64,000 nucleotides of DNA from assembly GCA_964555645.1 (NCBI GenBank), contig CAZKTA010000002.1, positions 124,001-188,000 on the forward strand. Direction: 5' to 3'. Positions within the stretch are counted from its first letter, which is position 1. The number at the start of each line of letters is the position of its first letter. Source of the stretch: DTLC01 sp964555645 (GTDB taxonomy: Bacteria; Verrucomicrobiota; Verrucomicrobiia; Limisphaerales; DTLC01). The notes beneath the pieces were generated by a model. The model was not told the origin of the DNA and did no database searches. It worked only from the letters and a program-made list of their open reading frames with translations. Positions 28,335 to 37,759 of the stretch are shown here, piece by piece. Position numbers and translations under genes: made by a program.

Positions 28335-30207
28335 GCTTGATTCCGACGCGCCCGATCTGTGCCGTACCTGAAAACTCGATCCGCAGAAACCGACCAGTGT
28401 TCATTAGATTCTTGGTCTCGTAGAGGACCGGCACCCAATAGTTATAATCCCCAGGGCCGGTGTAATAGATGCTTTTGGCAGGAGCGACGCTCGTGTAATT
28501 TTTATCGTCTTTCGATATCGCAAACCGCAAATCTGCAGCTTCAGATGGGTGGAACGCGAACACGCGAAAGCTAGAAATCGTGCCATTCACCCGATAAACA
28601 AGCGCGTCATTGGCTTTGCCTGCCACACGGTGCGCATCTTCCTTGGCCTGTCTGCAACTATCGGTTTTGATTTCGAGCCGACCAATTGTCTTGTGGACCC
28701 TCCGCAGATCAGCCAGTTCGTCCACAAGGGTTGCATGCTTAACTTCGACTGGACCACAAGCCGCTGATGGCGCCGATACACCTGAGCTATTTAGCGCGCG
28801 GACACGGTAATACCACCGGCCTCGCCCTGCGGACTCGTCTACAAACAACGGCCGATATTGCACGAAACTTTCGTCAATGTTAGTGCCGACAACCGTCCAC
28901 GGGCCGTCAGGCGATGGAGCGCGCTCGACAGTGTAAGTGGCTGCGCCGACCGAGCCCTGCCACGTGATACTTGCGACGTCTTTGACAGGCAGCATTTGAG
29001 GTGGGAGCGGTACCGGCAGTGGCGGCAAATTCAGCCCCTGTATTCTGTAGGCGTAAGACCGCACCAACCTCATGAGATTCAACTCGTCATAATGCGCGCC
29101 AACGGGTGAGCCGGGCCAGTGAAACGCCTTGTACCTGTTCCCACCCGCAGGCTCGCTGTGCCAGTAAAATCCGCCATCGCGATTCCGAAATCGCAAACTC
29201 CAGAGCAAGCCTCCCGCAGCACCACTATCAATAACCGCTTTAATCGCTGCCTCCATCTTTGGCGTATCAACAAAACCGAACTCACCCACAATGTAAGGTT
29301 TTTTGCCTTTCGCTTTGGCAGCGTTGCGGCGGATAAGCTGGTCAAAAGTTTGTCGAGAACCCGGGTAATGGTGTGTGGTGACTACGTCAATTTCGGGCAT
29401 CTCAAGCGATTCATCACGTAGCAGCGTCGCATTATAGCCGTCCATTACGAGATGATTGGTGTCGAGCGACTTGATAAATGAGGCAATTTCACGCGTCCAA
29501 CCCGGTGGCGACTCGAGCTCGTTGCCGGTTTCCCAACACAAAATCGCTTTGTCATCGCAATACCGCGTGCCAGTAAATGTATTTGTCCGCATTAGGACAA
29601 ACCGAATCGTCTCTTTGAAATCTGCAATGACCTCGGGGTCGTGCCAGAGAGCATCCCTCGGTTTGCCGCGGAACCCGGCATATTCAGCCGTGCCACCCCA
29701 CCAGCTCCAGTTGTCAACCAGCGGAACAATGAGTCTTATGCCCTGCTCGTTTGCAATTTGCATGACCATGTCTAACACACGAAAGCCTTCCTCGTTAAAG
29801 CGCCCCGGGCCAAGCACATGGCACGGTTTTTCGGGCGGATCATTTGTCCGCCGTACCGACAACACATAAATGCGCACCACTTGCCCTCCCATCTGGCGCA
29901 CCGTTGCAAGCGCGTCTGTTATCTCGAACCGGTCGGGCCACCGAAACGGGTTCAACTCCGTAAAAGGCAGATTGTCTTCGATGTAATGAAGGTTGGGCAC
30001 GTTCCAAGAGATGAATCGGAGCGGTTTGTCGCCATCGAACAAGAGCCCGTCGCGGGCCGTAACGAAGTTCCGGAAACCATGCCCGATATCAGTATTTACG
30101 GCTGCAACTGCAAAAAGTGCGCAAGCCAAGAAGCAGGCCGCCGCCACGAGGCGATGGTTATGCGTAACGCGAGACAATTTGTTGCGGTTAAACGCGTGTG
30201 GTTTCAT
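28312..30207 (-). CDS. Secreted GH5-type beta-mannanase-like enzyme
   Basis: A 631-residue exported hydrolase with a signal peptide at about 15-37 (LVAAACFLACALFAVAAV). The GH5 barrel covers about 42-370: LRFISWNVPNLH, GGQVVRIYVLS, acid/base Glu230 in CWETGNELE, TTHHYPG, and nucleophile Glu309 in YIVGEFGF. The pattern fits endo-beta-1,4-mannanases best. A fibronectin-III-like module (about 415-490, TYTVERAPSPDGPW) and a C-terminal discoidin-like beta domain (about 495-631) follow. A prepilin-like gene lies 72 bases upstream and the epimerase overlaps downstream, so all are probably co-transcribed. Confidence 0.9.
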   Translation of the reverse strand: MKPHAFNRNKLSRVTHNHRLVAAACFLACALFAVAAVNTDIGHGFRNFVTARDGLLFDGDKPLRFISWNVPNLHYIEDNLPFTELNPFRWPDRFEITDALATVRQMGGQVVRIYVLSVRRTNDPPEKPCHVLGPGRFNEEGFRVLDMVMQIANEQGIRLIVPLVDNWSWWGGTAEYAGFRGKPRDALWHDPEVIADFKETIRFVLMRTNTFTGTRYCDDKAILCWETGNELESPPGWTREIASFIKSLDTNHLVMDGYNATLLRDESLEMPEIDVVTTHHYPGSRQTFDQLIRRNAAKAKGKKPYIVGEFGFVDTPKMEAAIKAVIDSGAAGGLLWSLRFRNRDGGFYWHSEPAGGNRYKAFHWPGSPVGAHYDELNLMRLVRSYAYRIQGLNLPPLPVPLPPQMLPVKDVASITWQGSVGAATYTVERAPSPDGPWTVVGTNIDESFVQYRPLFVDESAGRGRWYYRVRALNSSGVSAPSAACGPVEVKHATLVDELADLRRVHKTIGRLEIKTDSCRQAKEDAHRVAGKANDALVYRVNGTISSFRVFAFHPSEAADLRFAISKDDKNYTSVAPAKSIYYTGPGDYNYWVPVLYETKNLMNTGRFLRIEFSGTAQIGRVGIKHAFEQKQ

Positions 30208-30279
30208 GCATCAGAAAATTGTTGCCCGAAATTATTTTACGGCGGGTAATTTGGAAAACAGCAGCCCAATTCTTTGCCC

Positions 30280-31248
30280 CTAATCACCCCGAATCATCGT
30301 CCACATGCCTCTCGGAGCGTTTGTCGTGCCCGTGCCGACGGTGTCAATTGTCCTGAGCGTTGCAACATGACTGTCATGGAACAGGTAATTAAACCGCTTG
30401 CCATGAATACCATATGCAACTGACCCGTAATTCAGTACAGCATTGGCATCGCCGATCTGGACGCAATCGCCTGTAAGCCCGTCCGAAGTCGTTGGGGGTA
30501 ACTTACTGCCCGGGCCGGCGCAAAATGACGGCCAGTCATTGCCGGCAATGTTTCTGCCGTTAGGTAGTTCGACTAATAAAAATGTGCCTGCTGGGTCTTG
30601 CACGTCCTTTGTCCGATAACTGCGCGGTTCCCAATCTGGCAACGACCCGCCGCCAATGTTATAGTAAATGCCAACGCCATATGCTGCCGCCGGCAACCGT
30701 GCATTTCTGGATTTGAGCTGCCAGGATGGCCCTGCCCAATTCATCGCATAAGACCTGCGTTGGCCAAAAATTGCGTAGTTGATTGTTATCTCACGACGAT
30801 CAGCGGGACACTTGAGTGTTCTTGGCACATAGTCACCCTCTGTGATGCCGAGCATCAGGTCGGCGTCGCTGTCGGTTCCACCGATCAGTCGGTGGATGTA
30901 ATCATCCCATGTCAACTGGTATTGATATGCTCCGGTCGAAAACGCTGCAGGCGGGTACATATCCTCGTGTTCAGTGGCGAATATCTCAAGAGCAAGCCCG
31001 AGCTGTTTTAGTTGTGCTGTGCATTGGGCGCGCCATGCGCGCGCCTTGGCAGCTGAAAGTGTGGGAAGCAATAGCGCAGCCAGTATTCCGATAATCGCCA
31101 CCACAACAAGCAGTTCAATAAGAGTAAATGCGCCGCCGGAGCAGGGCCGCGGGTGGAAAATTGCGAAGTCGTTTGAGGGGAGCCGCCCTCCAACGCGGCC
31201 GCGGGCCGAGACTCGGAAAAGCCAATGTGGTACATTGAGCCTATTCAT
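30280..31248 (-). CDS. Prepilin-like protein (DUF1559-like pseudopilin)
   Basis: The 322 residues start with a long leader and then GAFTLIELLVVVAII, GILAALLLPTLSAAKARA, the type II/IV prepilin motif with Glu5. The globular part shows CTAQLKQLGLALEIFATEHEDMYPP and RTLKCPADRRE, and near the end HGKRFNYLFHDSHVATL, the signature of this pseudopilin group. It overlaps the upstream lipoprotein gene by 8 bases and precedes the GH5 gene by 72 bases. An envelope role in secretion of, or contact with, the neighbouring enzyme is inference. Confidence 0.9.
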   Translation of the reverse strand: MNRLNVPHWLFRVSARGRVGGRLPSNDFAIFHPRPCSGGAFTLIELLVVVAIIGILAALLLPTLSAAKARAWRAQCTAQLKQLGLALEIFATEHEDMYPPAAFSTGAYQYQLTWDDYIHRLIGGTDSDADLMLGITEGDYVPRTLKCPADRREITINYAIFGQRRSYAMNWAGPSWQLKSRNARLPAAAYGVGIYYNIGGGSLPDWEPRSYRTKDVQDPAGTFLLVELPNGRNIAGNDWPSFCAGPGSKLPPTTSDGLTGDCVQIGDANAVLNYGSVAYGIHGKRFNYLFHDSHVATLRTIDTVGTGTTNAPRGMWTMIRGD

Positions 31249-31573
31249 TCACCAGCACAACCTCCATCCGTTTCGGGTTAATGGCAAATTTTTTGCCGCG
31301 CGGCGCAGTTGGCATTGTGTGCACATAACCGGCCTGCACAAGCTCATTAAGACTCGCTGGTACACGGCGGTTTTCGAGGCTGTATTTGCGCAATGCTTGG
31401 GTTAGAGTCACCAAGGCTGCACTTGGGTCAGATTCAGCAGCATGCGCAGATTGTCCGGTTTGCAAGCTCGATGATGAATCAACCTTTGGCTGGGCGGTGT
31501 CGGTTTTCTTCGCGCACCCGATCACCACAAGCAACACAGCACAAAACATTATTGCAAACCGGTTCATCCCCAA
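31241..31573 (-). CDS. Small lipoprotein with pseudopilin-like C-terminal segment
   Basis: A 110-residue lipoprotein with lipobox VVIGC (Cys20) and then a Ser/Gln-rich linker. Residues about 52-110 read LTQALRKYSLENRRVPASLNELVQAGYV, then PTAPRGKKFAINP. This resembles the GspG-type pattern of a helix, a P-x-sLneLV motif and a P-x-P-x-G-x-x-y turn, but without the prepilin N-terminus. It is translationally coupled to the prepilin-like gene by an 8-base overlap. It may be a lipidated pilin-like partner. Function unknown. Confidence 0.75.
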   Translation of the reverse strand: MGMNRFAIMFCAVLLVVIGCAKKTDTAQPKVDSSSSLQTGQSAHAAESDPSAALVTLTQALRKYSLENRRVPASLNELVQAGYVHTMPTAPRGKKFAINPKRMEVVLVNE

Positions 31574-31849
31574 CCCGTATCTTTGTTACAGTGCTTGTTG
31601 GGTTGGTCATGTCCTAAAAACCTATGACACAACCCACTAGGCCATGTCAAGACCGGCTCTCCATTCAAAACGTTGCAAGAAAATTGCATTAGCTGCTGTC
31701 TTCCGGGCTTAAACTGCCCCGATTACAGTGGCTCTTTGCAATTACGTTCAAAGGCGTAAGCCCAGTCGAATTCGCTTCACTTTTGCATTGTGGCCGGGGC
31801 AAAATCAACACCCGTTTTTGGCGAGAATAAAAATGCGTTGTCACCGAAA

Positions 31850-34543
31850 ATGATGGCGAAACTAACTTGGAAATTCTTGGTTTGCGGCGTAGCGGCTGTT
31901 GTAGCCGCGTGCAAAACACAACATACATCTGCAACCGGCCAGACCAACTTCGACGGCGCCACACCGCTTGAATGGTCCGTGCGCATGGCAGACTCAGAAA
32001 TAGCACGGCGTGGCGATAAACTCGCTTGGAAACCGGTGGGTGGCGCAAAATGGGATTACACAGCCGGCCTGTTCACACTCGCGCTGCTGAAACTGCACGC
32101 TTACGTGCCCGAGCGCGGCTACCTCGGTTACGTCGAGCGGACTATAGGCTCGTTCATCGAGCCGAACGGCAACATCAAGAGTTACAAACTTGAGGATTAC
32201 AACCTAGACAACATCAATCCTGGTAAAACAGTGCTTGCATTGTACTTGGCCACCAAAGACGAGCGCTACAAACGGGCTGTGGAGCTACTACGGAGCCAGC
32301 TTAGGGAACACCCCCGCACAAGTGAAGGTGGTTTTTGGCATAAGCAACGGTATCCATACCAAATGTGGCTAGACGGCATCTATATGTGCGCACCTTTCTA
32401 TGCCGAGTACGGCAAAGTATTCGGTGAACCCGAAGTTTTTGATGATGTGGCAAAGCAAATCCGGCTAATCACGAAGTATACCTACGATACGCAAACCGGC
32501 CTGTTCTACCACGGCTGGGATGAGAAAAAACAACAGGAATGGGCGAACAGACTCACTGGTACATCATCGAACTTTTGGGGGCGTGCAATTGGCTGGTTCG
32601 CCATGGCGCTTGTGGATGTGCTCGATTTTTTGCCCACTAATCATCCTGGCCGGCCTGAAATAATCAGCACTTTGAAAAAGGTCTGTGACGGGGCTGTCCG
32701 TTGGCAGGACCGAGAGACAGGTTTGTGGTGGCAAGTGCTTGACCAGGGCAACCGCAAAGGTAATTACCTTGAAGCAACTGTATCAAGCATGTTCGTGTAC
32801 ACCCTTACCAAGGCGATCAATCGTGGATACATCCCTCGCGAGCCGTATGAGCTAGCCGCGCTAAAGGGTTACAACGGTATAATCGGCAGTTTCATTCGAA
32901 AAGACCCAGACGGCAACATTTCATTAACGCGATGTTGTTCTGTGGCCGGGCTGGGTTACGGCCGCGACGGTTCATTCGAGTACTACATTCGCGAACCTAT
33001 TGTTGACAATGACCTGAAAGGTGTTGGTCCGTTCATTCTTGCTGGGATCGAACTGCAACGGTTGCTGGGACTGCCGATGAAAGTCACGTTGGCTACCGGC
33101 CCCGCTGAATCTACAGAAGCAACAGACGCAGTTGCAGCAGAATGGGCACAGGTAAAAGCAATACTGGCCAGAATCAAGCCCCCGATATTCCCAGCACGTG
33201 AATTCTCGATCATGGATTTCGGCGCTGCGGCAGATGGCAAAACCGATTGCAGCGATGCGATTCGCAAGGCGATCGAAGCATGCGCAAAAGCAGGTGGTGG
33301 CCGCGTGGTCGTACCTGCAGGCGAATACATTACCGGTCCCATTCACCTCAAAAGCGGCGTTGAGCTGCACCTAGAAGGCGGCGCAACTTTGAAATTCAAG
33401 ACCGATCCGAAAGCGTATTTACCTGCCGTACTAACGCGTTTCGAAGGCATGGAATGCTACAATTACTCGCCCTTGATCTACGCATACGAACAGCAAAACA
33501 TTGCTGTCACAGGCGAAGGTGTGCTCGATGGCCAAGCTGATAACCAGAACTGGTGGCCGTGGAAAGGCAAAAAGGAATTCGGTTGGAAAGAGGGTGACCC
33601 AAAACAGGACAAGGCACGTAACCGGCTGATCAAAATGGTCGAGGAAAATGTACCTGTCCAAGACCGCAGGTTCGGCGAAGGAGACTATCTGCGTCCTGCG
33701 TTCATTCAACCTTACCGGTGCCGGAACGTGCTGATTGAAGGAGTGCGTATTCGCCGTTCGCCCATGTGGGAAATTAACCCTGTACTATGCACAAATGTGA
33801 TTGTGCGCGGCGTCAACATTATTTCCCATGGTCCAAATAACGATGGGTGTAATCCTGAATCGTGCACAGACGTGCTCATTGAAGATTGCCTGTTCGACAC
33901 CGGGGATGACTGTATCGCGATCAAATCGGGACGCAACAACGACGGACGCCGCATCGGCGCACCATCACAAAATATCGTCATCCGCAAATGTACAATGCGC
34001 GACGGACACGGCGGCGTGGTGATAGGCAGCGAAATTTCTGGCGGATGCAAAAATGTGTTCGTCGAAGACTGCCACATGGACAGCCCGAACCTTGACCGTG
34101 TGTTGCGACTCAAATCAAATGCAGTGCGTGGGGGTGTAATCGAGAACATCTTCATGCGCAGAATCAATGTTGGCCAAGTCGCCGATGCAGTACTCCAGAT
34201 AGATTTCGTTTACGAAGAAGGACCAAACGGACCATTCAAACCCGTAGCCAGGAACATCGTGATGGAAAACATCACGGTCAAACAAACACCTCGCGTGCTA
34301 AACGTTGTCGGTTTCCATGGAGCCGAAATTTCGCGTGTCCGAATCTACAACTCGCGCTTCGACGAGGTTGCGAAGGACGATGTAATCAAGGAAGCGGACG
34401 TACAGTTGATAAACTGCCACATTCAACGGAAAGCAACACAAAAGCCAAAGCAGCAAAGTGAACTCGAAAAGCACCCAGCCGTACGCTTTACGGAGTCAAC
34501 TGCTATGCGCGTTGCAACTGTTGCCGCCTTCAGCCCCAATTAG
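31850..34543 (+). CDS. GH105-GH28 fusion lipoprotein (unsaturated rhamnogalacturonyl hydrolase + polygalacturonase)
   Basis: About 897 residues carrying two pectin enzymes. A lipobox (GVAAVVAAC) follows MMAKLTWKFLVC. Residues about 40-370 form a GH105 (alpha/alpha)6 barrel: WDYTAGLFTLALL, RYPYQMWLDGIYM with the catalytic Asp, FWGRAIGWFAMALVDVL, and SLTRCCSVAGLG. Residues about 450-860 form a GH28 right-handed beta-helix: IMDFGAAADGKTDCSDAI, GPNNDGCNPES, DTGDDCIAIKSGR and DGHGGVVIGSE, the catalytic Asp/His set. GH28 cuts homogalacturonan or rhamnogalacturonan; GH105 removes unsaturated uronyl ends left by lyases. The frame extends to GTG 31790, but the lipobox supports ATG 31850. Confidence 0.93.
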   Translation: MMAKLTWKFLVCGVAAVVAACKTQHTSATGQTNFDGATPLEWSVRMADSEIARRGDKLAWKPVGGAKWDYTAGLFTLALLKLHAYVPERGYLGYVERTIGSFIEPNGNIKSYKLEDYNLDNINPGKTVLALYLATKDERYKRAVELLRSQLREHPRTSEGGFWHKQRYPYQMWLDGIYMCAPFYAEYGKVFGEPEVFDDVAKQIRLITKYTYDTQTGLFYHGWDEKKQQEWANRLTGTSSNFWGRAIGWFAMALVDVLDFLPTNHPGRPEIISTLKKVCDGAVRWQDRETGLWWQVLDQGNRKGNYLEATVSSMFVYTLTKAINRGYIPREPYELAALKGYNGIIGSFIRKDPDGNISLTRCCSVAGLGYGRDGSFEYYIREPIVDNDLKGVGPFILAGIELQRLLGLPMKVTLATGPAESTEATDAVAAEWAQVKAILARIKPPIFPAREFSIMDFGAAADGKTDCSDAIRKAIEACAKAGGGRVVVPAGEYITGPIHLKSGVELHLEGGATLKFKTDPKAYLPAVLTRFEGMECYNYSPLIYAYEQQNIAVTGEGVLDGQADNQNWWPWKGKKEFGWKEGDPKQDKARNRLIKMVEENVPVQDRRFGEGDYLRPAFIQPYRCRNVLIEGVRIRRSPMWEINPVLCTNVIVRGVNIISHGPNNDGCNPESCTDVLIEDCLFDTGDDCIAIKSGRNNDGRRIGAPSQNIVIRKCTMRDGHGGVVIGSEISGGCKNVFVEDCHMDSPNLDRVLRLKSNAVRGGVIENIFMRRINVGQVADAVLQIDFVYEEGPNGPFKPVARNIVMENITVKQTPRVLNVVGFHGAEISRVRIYNSRFDEVAKDDVIKEADVQLINCHIQRKATQKPKQQSELEKHPAVRFTESTAMRVATVAAFSPN

Positions 34544-34590
34544 ACGTAGGCAACTGGGTATCGAATGCACCGAACGGGAAAATTAGTTCA

Positions 34591-35589
34591 ATGCGAGCCG
34601 CTTACATAATGCAGACTGGGCCGCCGGAAGTAATCATCTACGGCGATTTACCCACACCCACGCTCGGGCCGAAGCAATACCTCGTGAAGATCGCTGCTGT
34701 AGATGTAAACCCAATAGACGTGTACATCCGCAGCGGTATGGTGCCGGCCAACGTGACTTTCCCATTTATCCTTGGCCGCGACTTGGCTGGGATAGTTGTT
34801 GAAACTGCTCCCGGCACAACTCGATTCAAGCGTGGGGACCGCGTCTGGGCTACTAATCAAGGCTTTGGCGGTCGGCCAGGCACATTTGCTGAATATGCTG
34901 CCGTTGACGAAGAATGGCTTTATCCAATTCCCGACAACATCAGCTTTGAGGAGGCCGCTGCGGTTTCGTTAGTTGGCGTCACAGCACACCTCGGCCTTGT
35001 ACAAAAGGCCAAGGCCCAACAGGCCGATGTGGTGTTTGTAAACGGTGGCGCAGGCGGCGTCGGCTCGTGCGTCGTGCAAATGGCAAAAGCACTCGGCGCG
35101 CGTGTGATTGCCACCGCAGGGAACCAAGCCAAGATCGAGGCGTGCAAACGGCTCGGGGCAGATCTTGTGCTCAACTACAATACGGACGACCTCGTAGCTG
35201 CAGTCAAAAGTTATGCGCCTCAAGGTGTCAATATTTGGTGGGAAACGTCACGTCAACCGGATTTCGACCGCGCCATCAGTATGCTAGCCTTCGGTGGCAG
35301 GATGATAGTTATGGCCGGTCGCGATGCTCGGCCGACCTTTCCTGTTGGGCAGTTCTATGTCAAAGACTGCACCTTAATCGGCTTTGCAATGTTTAATGCT
35401 TCAGCCGACCAAATGCGGTCAGCAGCAAATCAAATCAATGAATGGCTTGCGTCTGGCAAGCTCAAGCCGCGGATCGACCGCATCTTACCGCTGTCCGAGG
35501 TTGCCTTCGCCCACCGACTCCAAGAAGAAAGCACTGTCAAAAACACAGGTACTGTCTCCGGTAAAATCGTATTAAAGGTGGAGACATAG
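34591..35589 (+). CDS. Zinc-independent MDR oxidoreductase (quinone oxidoreductase-like)
   Basis: A 332-residue medium-chain dehydrogenase/reductase of the NADPH:quinone oxidoreductase group. The N-terminal GroES-like part has VNPIDVYIRSG and LGRDLAGIVVE, and the Rossmann part has the NADPH motif VNGGAGGVGSCVVQMAK (about 150-165). The structural-zinc cysteines of alcohol dehydrogenases are absent. It is probably a cytosolic NADPH-dependent reductase of quinones or enones; the substrate is unknown. It lies 47 bases after the GH105-GH28 gene on the same strand but has no obvious functional link to it. Confidence 0.92.
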   Translation: MRAAYIMQTGPPEVIIYGDLPTPTLGPKQYLVKIAAVDVNPIDVYIRSGMVPANVTFPFILGRDLAGIVVETAPGTTRFKRGDRVWATNQGFGGRPGTFAEYAAVDEEWLYPIPDNISFEEAAAVSLVGVTAHLGLVQKAKAQQADVVFVNGGAGGVGSCVVQMAKALGARVIATAGNQAKIEACKRLGADLVLNYNTDDLVAAVKSYAPQGVNIWWETSRQPDFDRAISMLAFGGRMIVMAGRDARPTFPVGQFYVKDCTLIGFAMFNASADQMRSAANQINEWLASGKLKPRIDRILPLSEVAFAHRLQEESTVKNTGTVSGKIVLKVET

Positions 35590-35829
35590 CTAGATCAATG
35601 CAAAGTGAAGCGAGGGCTGCGGGCAAATAAACAAAAGGACGAATCTAGCCCACAAACTTCGCAAGCATGGTATCATTAAAGTCGGGGTCATATTGGGTTA
35701 ACCCTGGCACGCAAAAGTCGCACGCCAGATTCGACTCGGTCCATTTTCGCTCTCGCCATACCTTGCCCGGCATGCGCTGAGTCAGATAAGATCGCCCGGC
35801 GTGGAGCGCACCTAGAAGCATTTAACCTA

Positions 35830-36687
35830 ATGGAAAAGGATGCAACAGCAGCAACCGGTACGCGGCGCCTGTTCAAGCTGCACGGGTTTTTGGGGGCGGC
35901 ATTGGTTGCAATTTGCTGGCCTCTGAATTGGTTATTGCCAGGCAACCGCACAGCATACCTTTTTTTTCCGCTGTGGCTTGGGTATGTGCTTGTGGTTGAT
36001 GCACTGGTGCACATGCGCACGGGTGATTCGATTTTTACACGCTCACGGAAAGAATTTGTTTTGCTTTTCATCATTTCGGCGCCGGCGTGGTGGTTGTTCG
36101 AATTCATCAACAAGCGGACGCAAAACTGGATCTACCTCGGGACCGAGTCGTTTGATGCGGTTGTGGCACATCTTCTGTCCACATTGTCGTTTTCGACGGT
36201 GATCCCGGCCGTGTTTACAACTGCTGAGCTGGTGCGAAGCTTTAGTTGGGTAGAACGGTTCGCCGTTGGCCCGCGCATCAAGCCGACGCCCGGGCTGTGC
36301 ACCGGGCTATTTTTGATCGGCTTGGTGATGTTGGTGCTGACGTTGCAATGGCCGCAAAAGTTTTATCCGTTTGTGTGGACATCACTTGCGTTGATGCTCG
36401 AACCACTAAACAGGTGGCTTGGCAACCCTCACCTGCTCCAGCGACTCGAGCACGGCGATTGGCGTCCTATCGTTGCGCTTTTTGTGAGCTCCTTGTTATG
36501 CGGGTTTTTCTGGGAACTATGGAACTACTATTCGTATCCGAAATGGATTTATCGCACACCAGGCGCACAGTTCATGCACGTGTTTGAGATGCCCCTGCTC
36601 GGATATGGTGGTTACCTCCCATTCGCACTCGAGTTATACGGACTAAAAAATTTGCTCCTCCCACGTAGTGCAGCTCCGCGAGTTTGA
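35830..36687 (+). CDS. Conserved-looking integral membrane protein, function unknown
   Basis: 285 residues with about seven hydrophobic segments, for example GFLGAALVAICWPLNWL, AYLFFPLWLGYVLVVDAL, FVLLFIISAPAWWLFEFI, GLFLIGLVMLVLTLQW and IVALFVSSLLCGFFWELWNY. Charged and aromatic pairs within or next to spans (WWLFEFINKRTQNW and FFWELWNYYSYPKW) look like a repeated motif at the end of two halves. No family could be named. It ends 19 bases before the convergent DAHP synthase gene. Confidence 0.8.
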   Translation: MEKDATAATGTRRLFKLHGFLGAALVAICWPLNWLLPGNRTAYLFFPLWLGYVLVVDALVHMRTGDSIFTRSRKEFVLLFIISAPAWWLFEFINKRTQNWIYLGTESFDAVVAHLLSTLSFSTVIPAVFTTAELVRSFSWVERFAVGPRIKPTPGLCTGLFLIGLVMLVLTLQWPQKFYPFVWTSLALMLEPLNRWLGNPHLLQRLEHGDWRPIVALFVSSLLCGFFWELWNYYSYPKWIYRTPGAQFMHVFEMPLLGYGGYLPFALELYGLKNLLLPRSAAPRV

Positions 36688-36706
36688 AGCTGACACGGCA
36701 GCAGGA

Positions 36707-37759
36707 TTACAACACTGCTGCGAGCGCTTCGTAGCCCTTGAGGAGCAATCGCTCGGTCGTTTCCCAACTAATGCATGGGTCGGTGATGGAAACACCGTAT
36801 TCGAGCTCGGACACTGGGCGTGGGAACGGTTGATTACCCGCCTTCAAATAACTCTCGAGCATTACGCCTATCAACGAGCGCGTGCCTGAAACACGTTGCT
36901 GGATCACATTTTGCCACACGACTTCTTGTCTTTCTGGTCGTTTGCCTGCATTCGCATGACTGCAATCCACCATTAATACCTTTGGCAGCCCCGCTTGCTC
37001 AAGCTGGCGCTCGGCCTCAGCGATGCTTTGGGGATCGTAGTTCGGCCGGAGGCGCCCCCCACGTAGCACAATATGTCCGTCGTAATTCCCGGTCGTCCTC
37101 ACGATACTGGTGAGGCCGTCCTGGTCAATCCCGAGGAAGCTATGCGACGAGCGTGCCGCTTTCATAGCGTTTATAGCAGTGTCGAGACTGCCGTCGGTGC
37201 TGTTTTTGAACCCGACCGGCATCGAGAGGCCACTTGCCATTTCGCGGTGGGTCTGTGATTCGGTCGTGCGCGCGCCTATTGCAGCCCAACTAACAAGATC
37301 AGCTATGTACTGGGGTGTGATCGGATCAAGGAACTCAGTTGCTGCGGGCAGTCCCATTCCCGTGATGTCGAGCAACAGTTTCCGCGCTAGTTTTAGCCCC
37401 AGCTCGATGTCTTCCGAGCCGTCCAAATTCGGGTCATTAATTAGTCCCTTCCAACCAAGCGTAGTTCGTGGTTTTTCGAAGTAAACACGCATCACTATCT
37501 CAATTCTGTCTGCCAGTTGTTTTCGAAGTGAATTAAGCTTTTGTGCGTAATCCATCGCGCCGGCTATCTCGTGTATTGAACAAGGCCCAACAATTACAAG
37601 CAATCTGGGGTCTTGCTGGCGGATAATGGACACGACACGGTCGCGGCTGTTTGCCACCGTTTCATTTGATGCCTCGGTCATGGGCAATTCAGCCTTAAGC
37701 GCACGCGGCGTCAAAAGCGGTACAATTTGTCTGACTCGCAAATCTTGAGTCGGTCGCAT
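36707..37759 (-). CDS. 3-deoxy-7-phosphoheptulonate (DAHP) synthase, class I AroFGH type
   Basis: This is the first enzyme of the shikimate pathway, joining phosphoenolpyruvate and erythrose 4-phosphate. About 350 residues match the E. coli type: DLRVRQIVPLLTP, LVIVGPCSIHE, MRVYFEKPRTTLGWKGLINDP, the metal Cys in VGPCSIHE, GLPAATEFLDPITPQY, TESQTHREMASGL, GFKNSTDG, VDCSHANAGK and GVMLESYL. An N-terminal extension for feedback control is present. The frame opens at GTG 37786, but ATG 37759 (MRPTQDLRV) aligns with the family start. Confidence 0.97.
   Translation of the reverse strand: MRPTQDLRVRQIVPLLTPRALKAELPMTEASNETVANSRDRVVSIIRQQDPRLLVIVGPCSIHEIAGAMDYAQKLNSLRKQLADRIEIVMRVYFEKPRTTLGWKGLINDPNLDGSEDIELGLKLARKLLLDITGMGLPAATEFLDPITPQYIADLVSWAAIGARTTESQTHREMASGLSMPVGFKNSTDGSLDTAINAMKAARSSHSFLGIDQDGLTSIVRTTGNYDGHIVLRGGRLRPNYDPQSIAEAERQLEQAGLPKVLMVDCSHANAGKRPERQEVVWQNVIQQRVSGTRSLIGVMLESYLKAGNQPFPRPVSELEYGVSITDPCISWETTERLLLKGYEALAAVL

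Noticed and set aside
35589..35649. GCTAGAT/ATCTAGC inverted repeat after the MDR gene
   Set aside because: Only 7 bp with a loop of nearly 50 bases and no T-run, so not a credible terminator.
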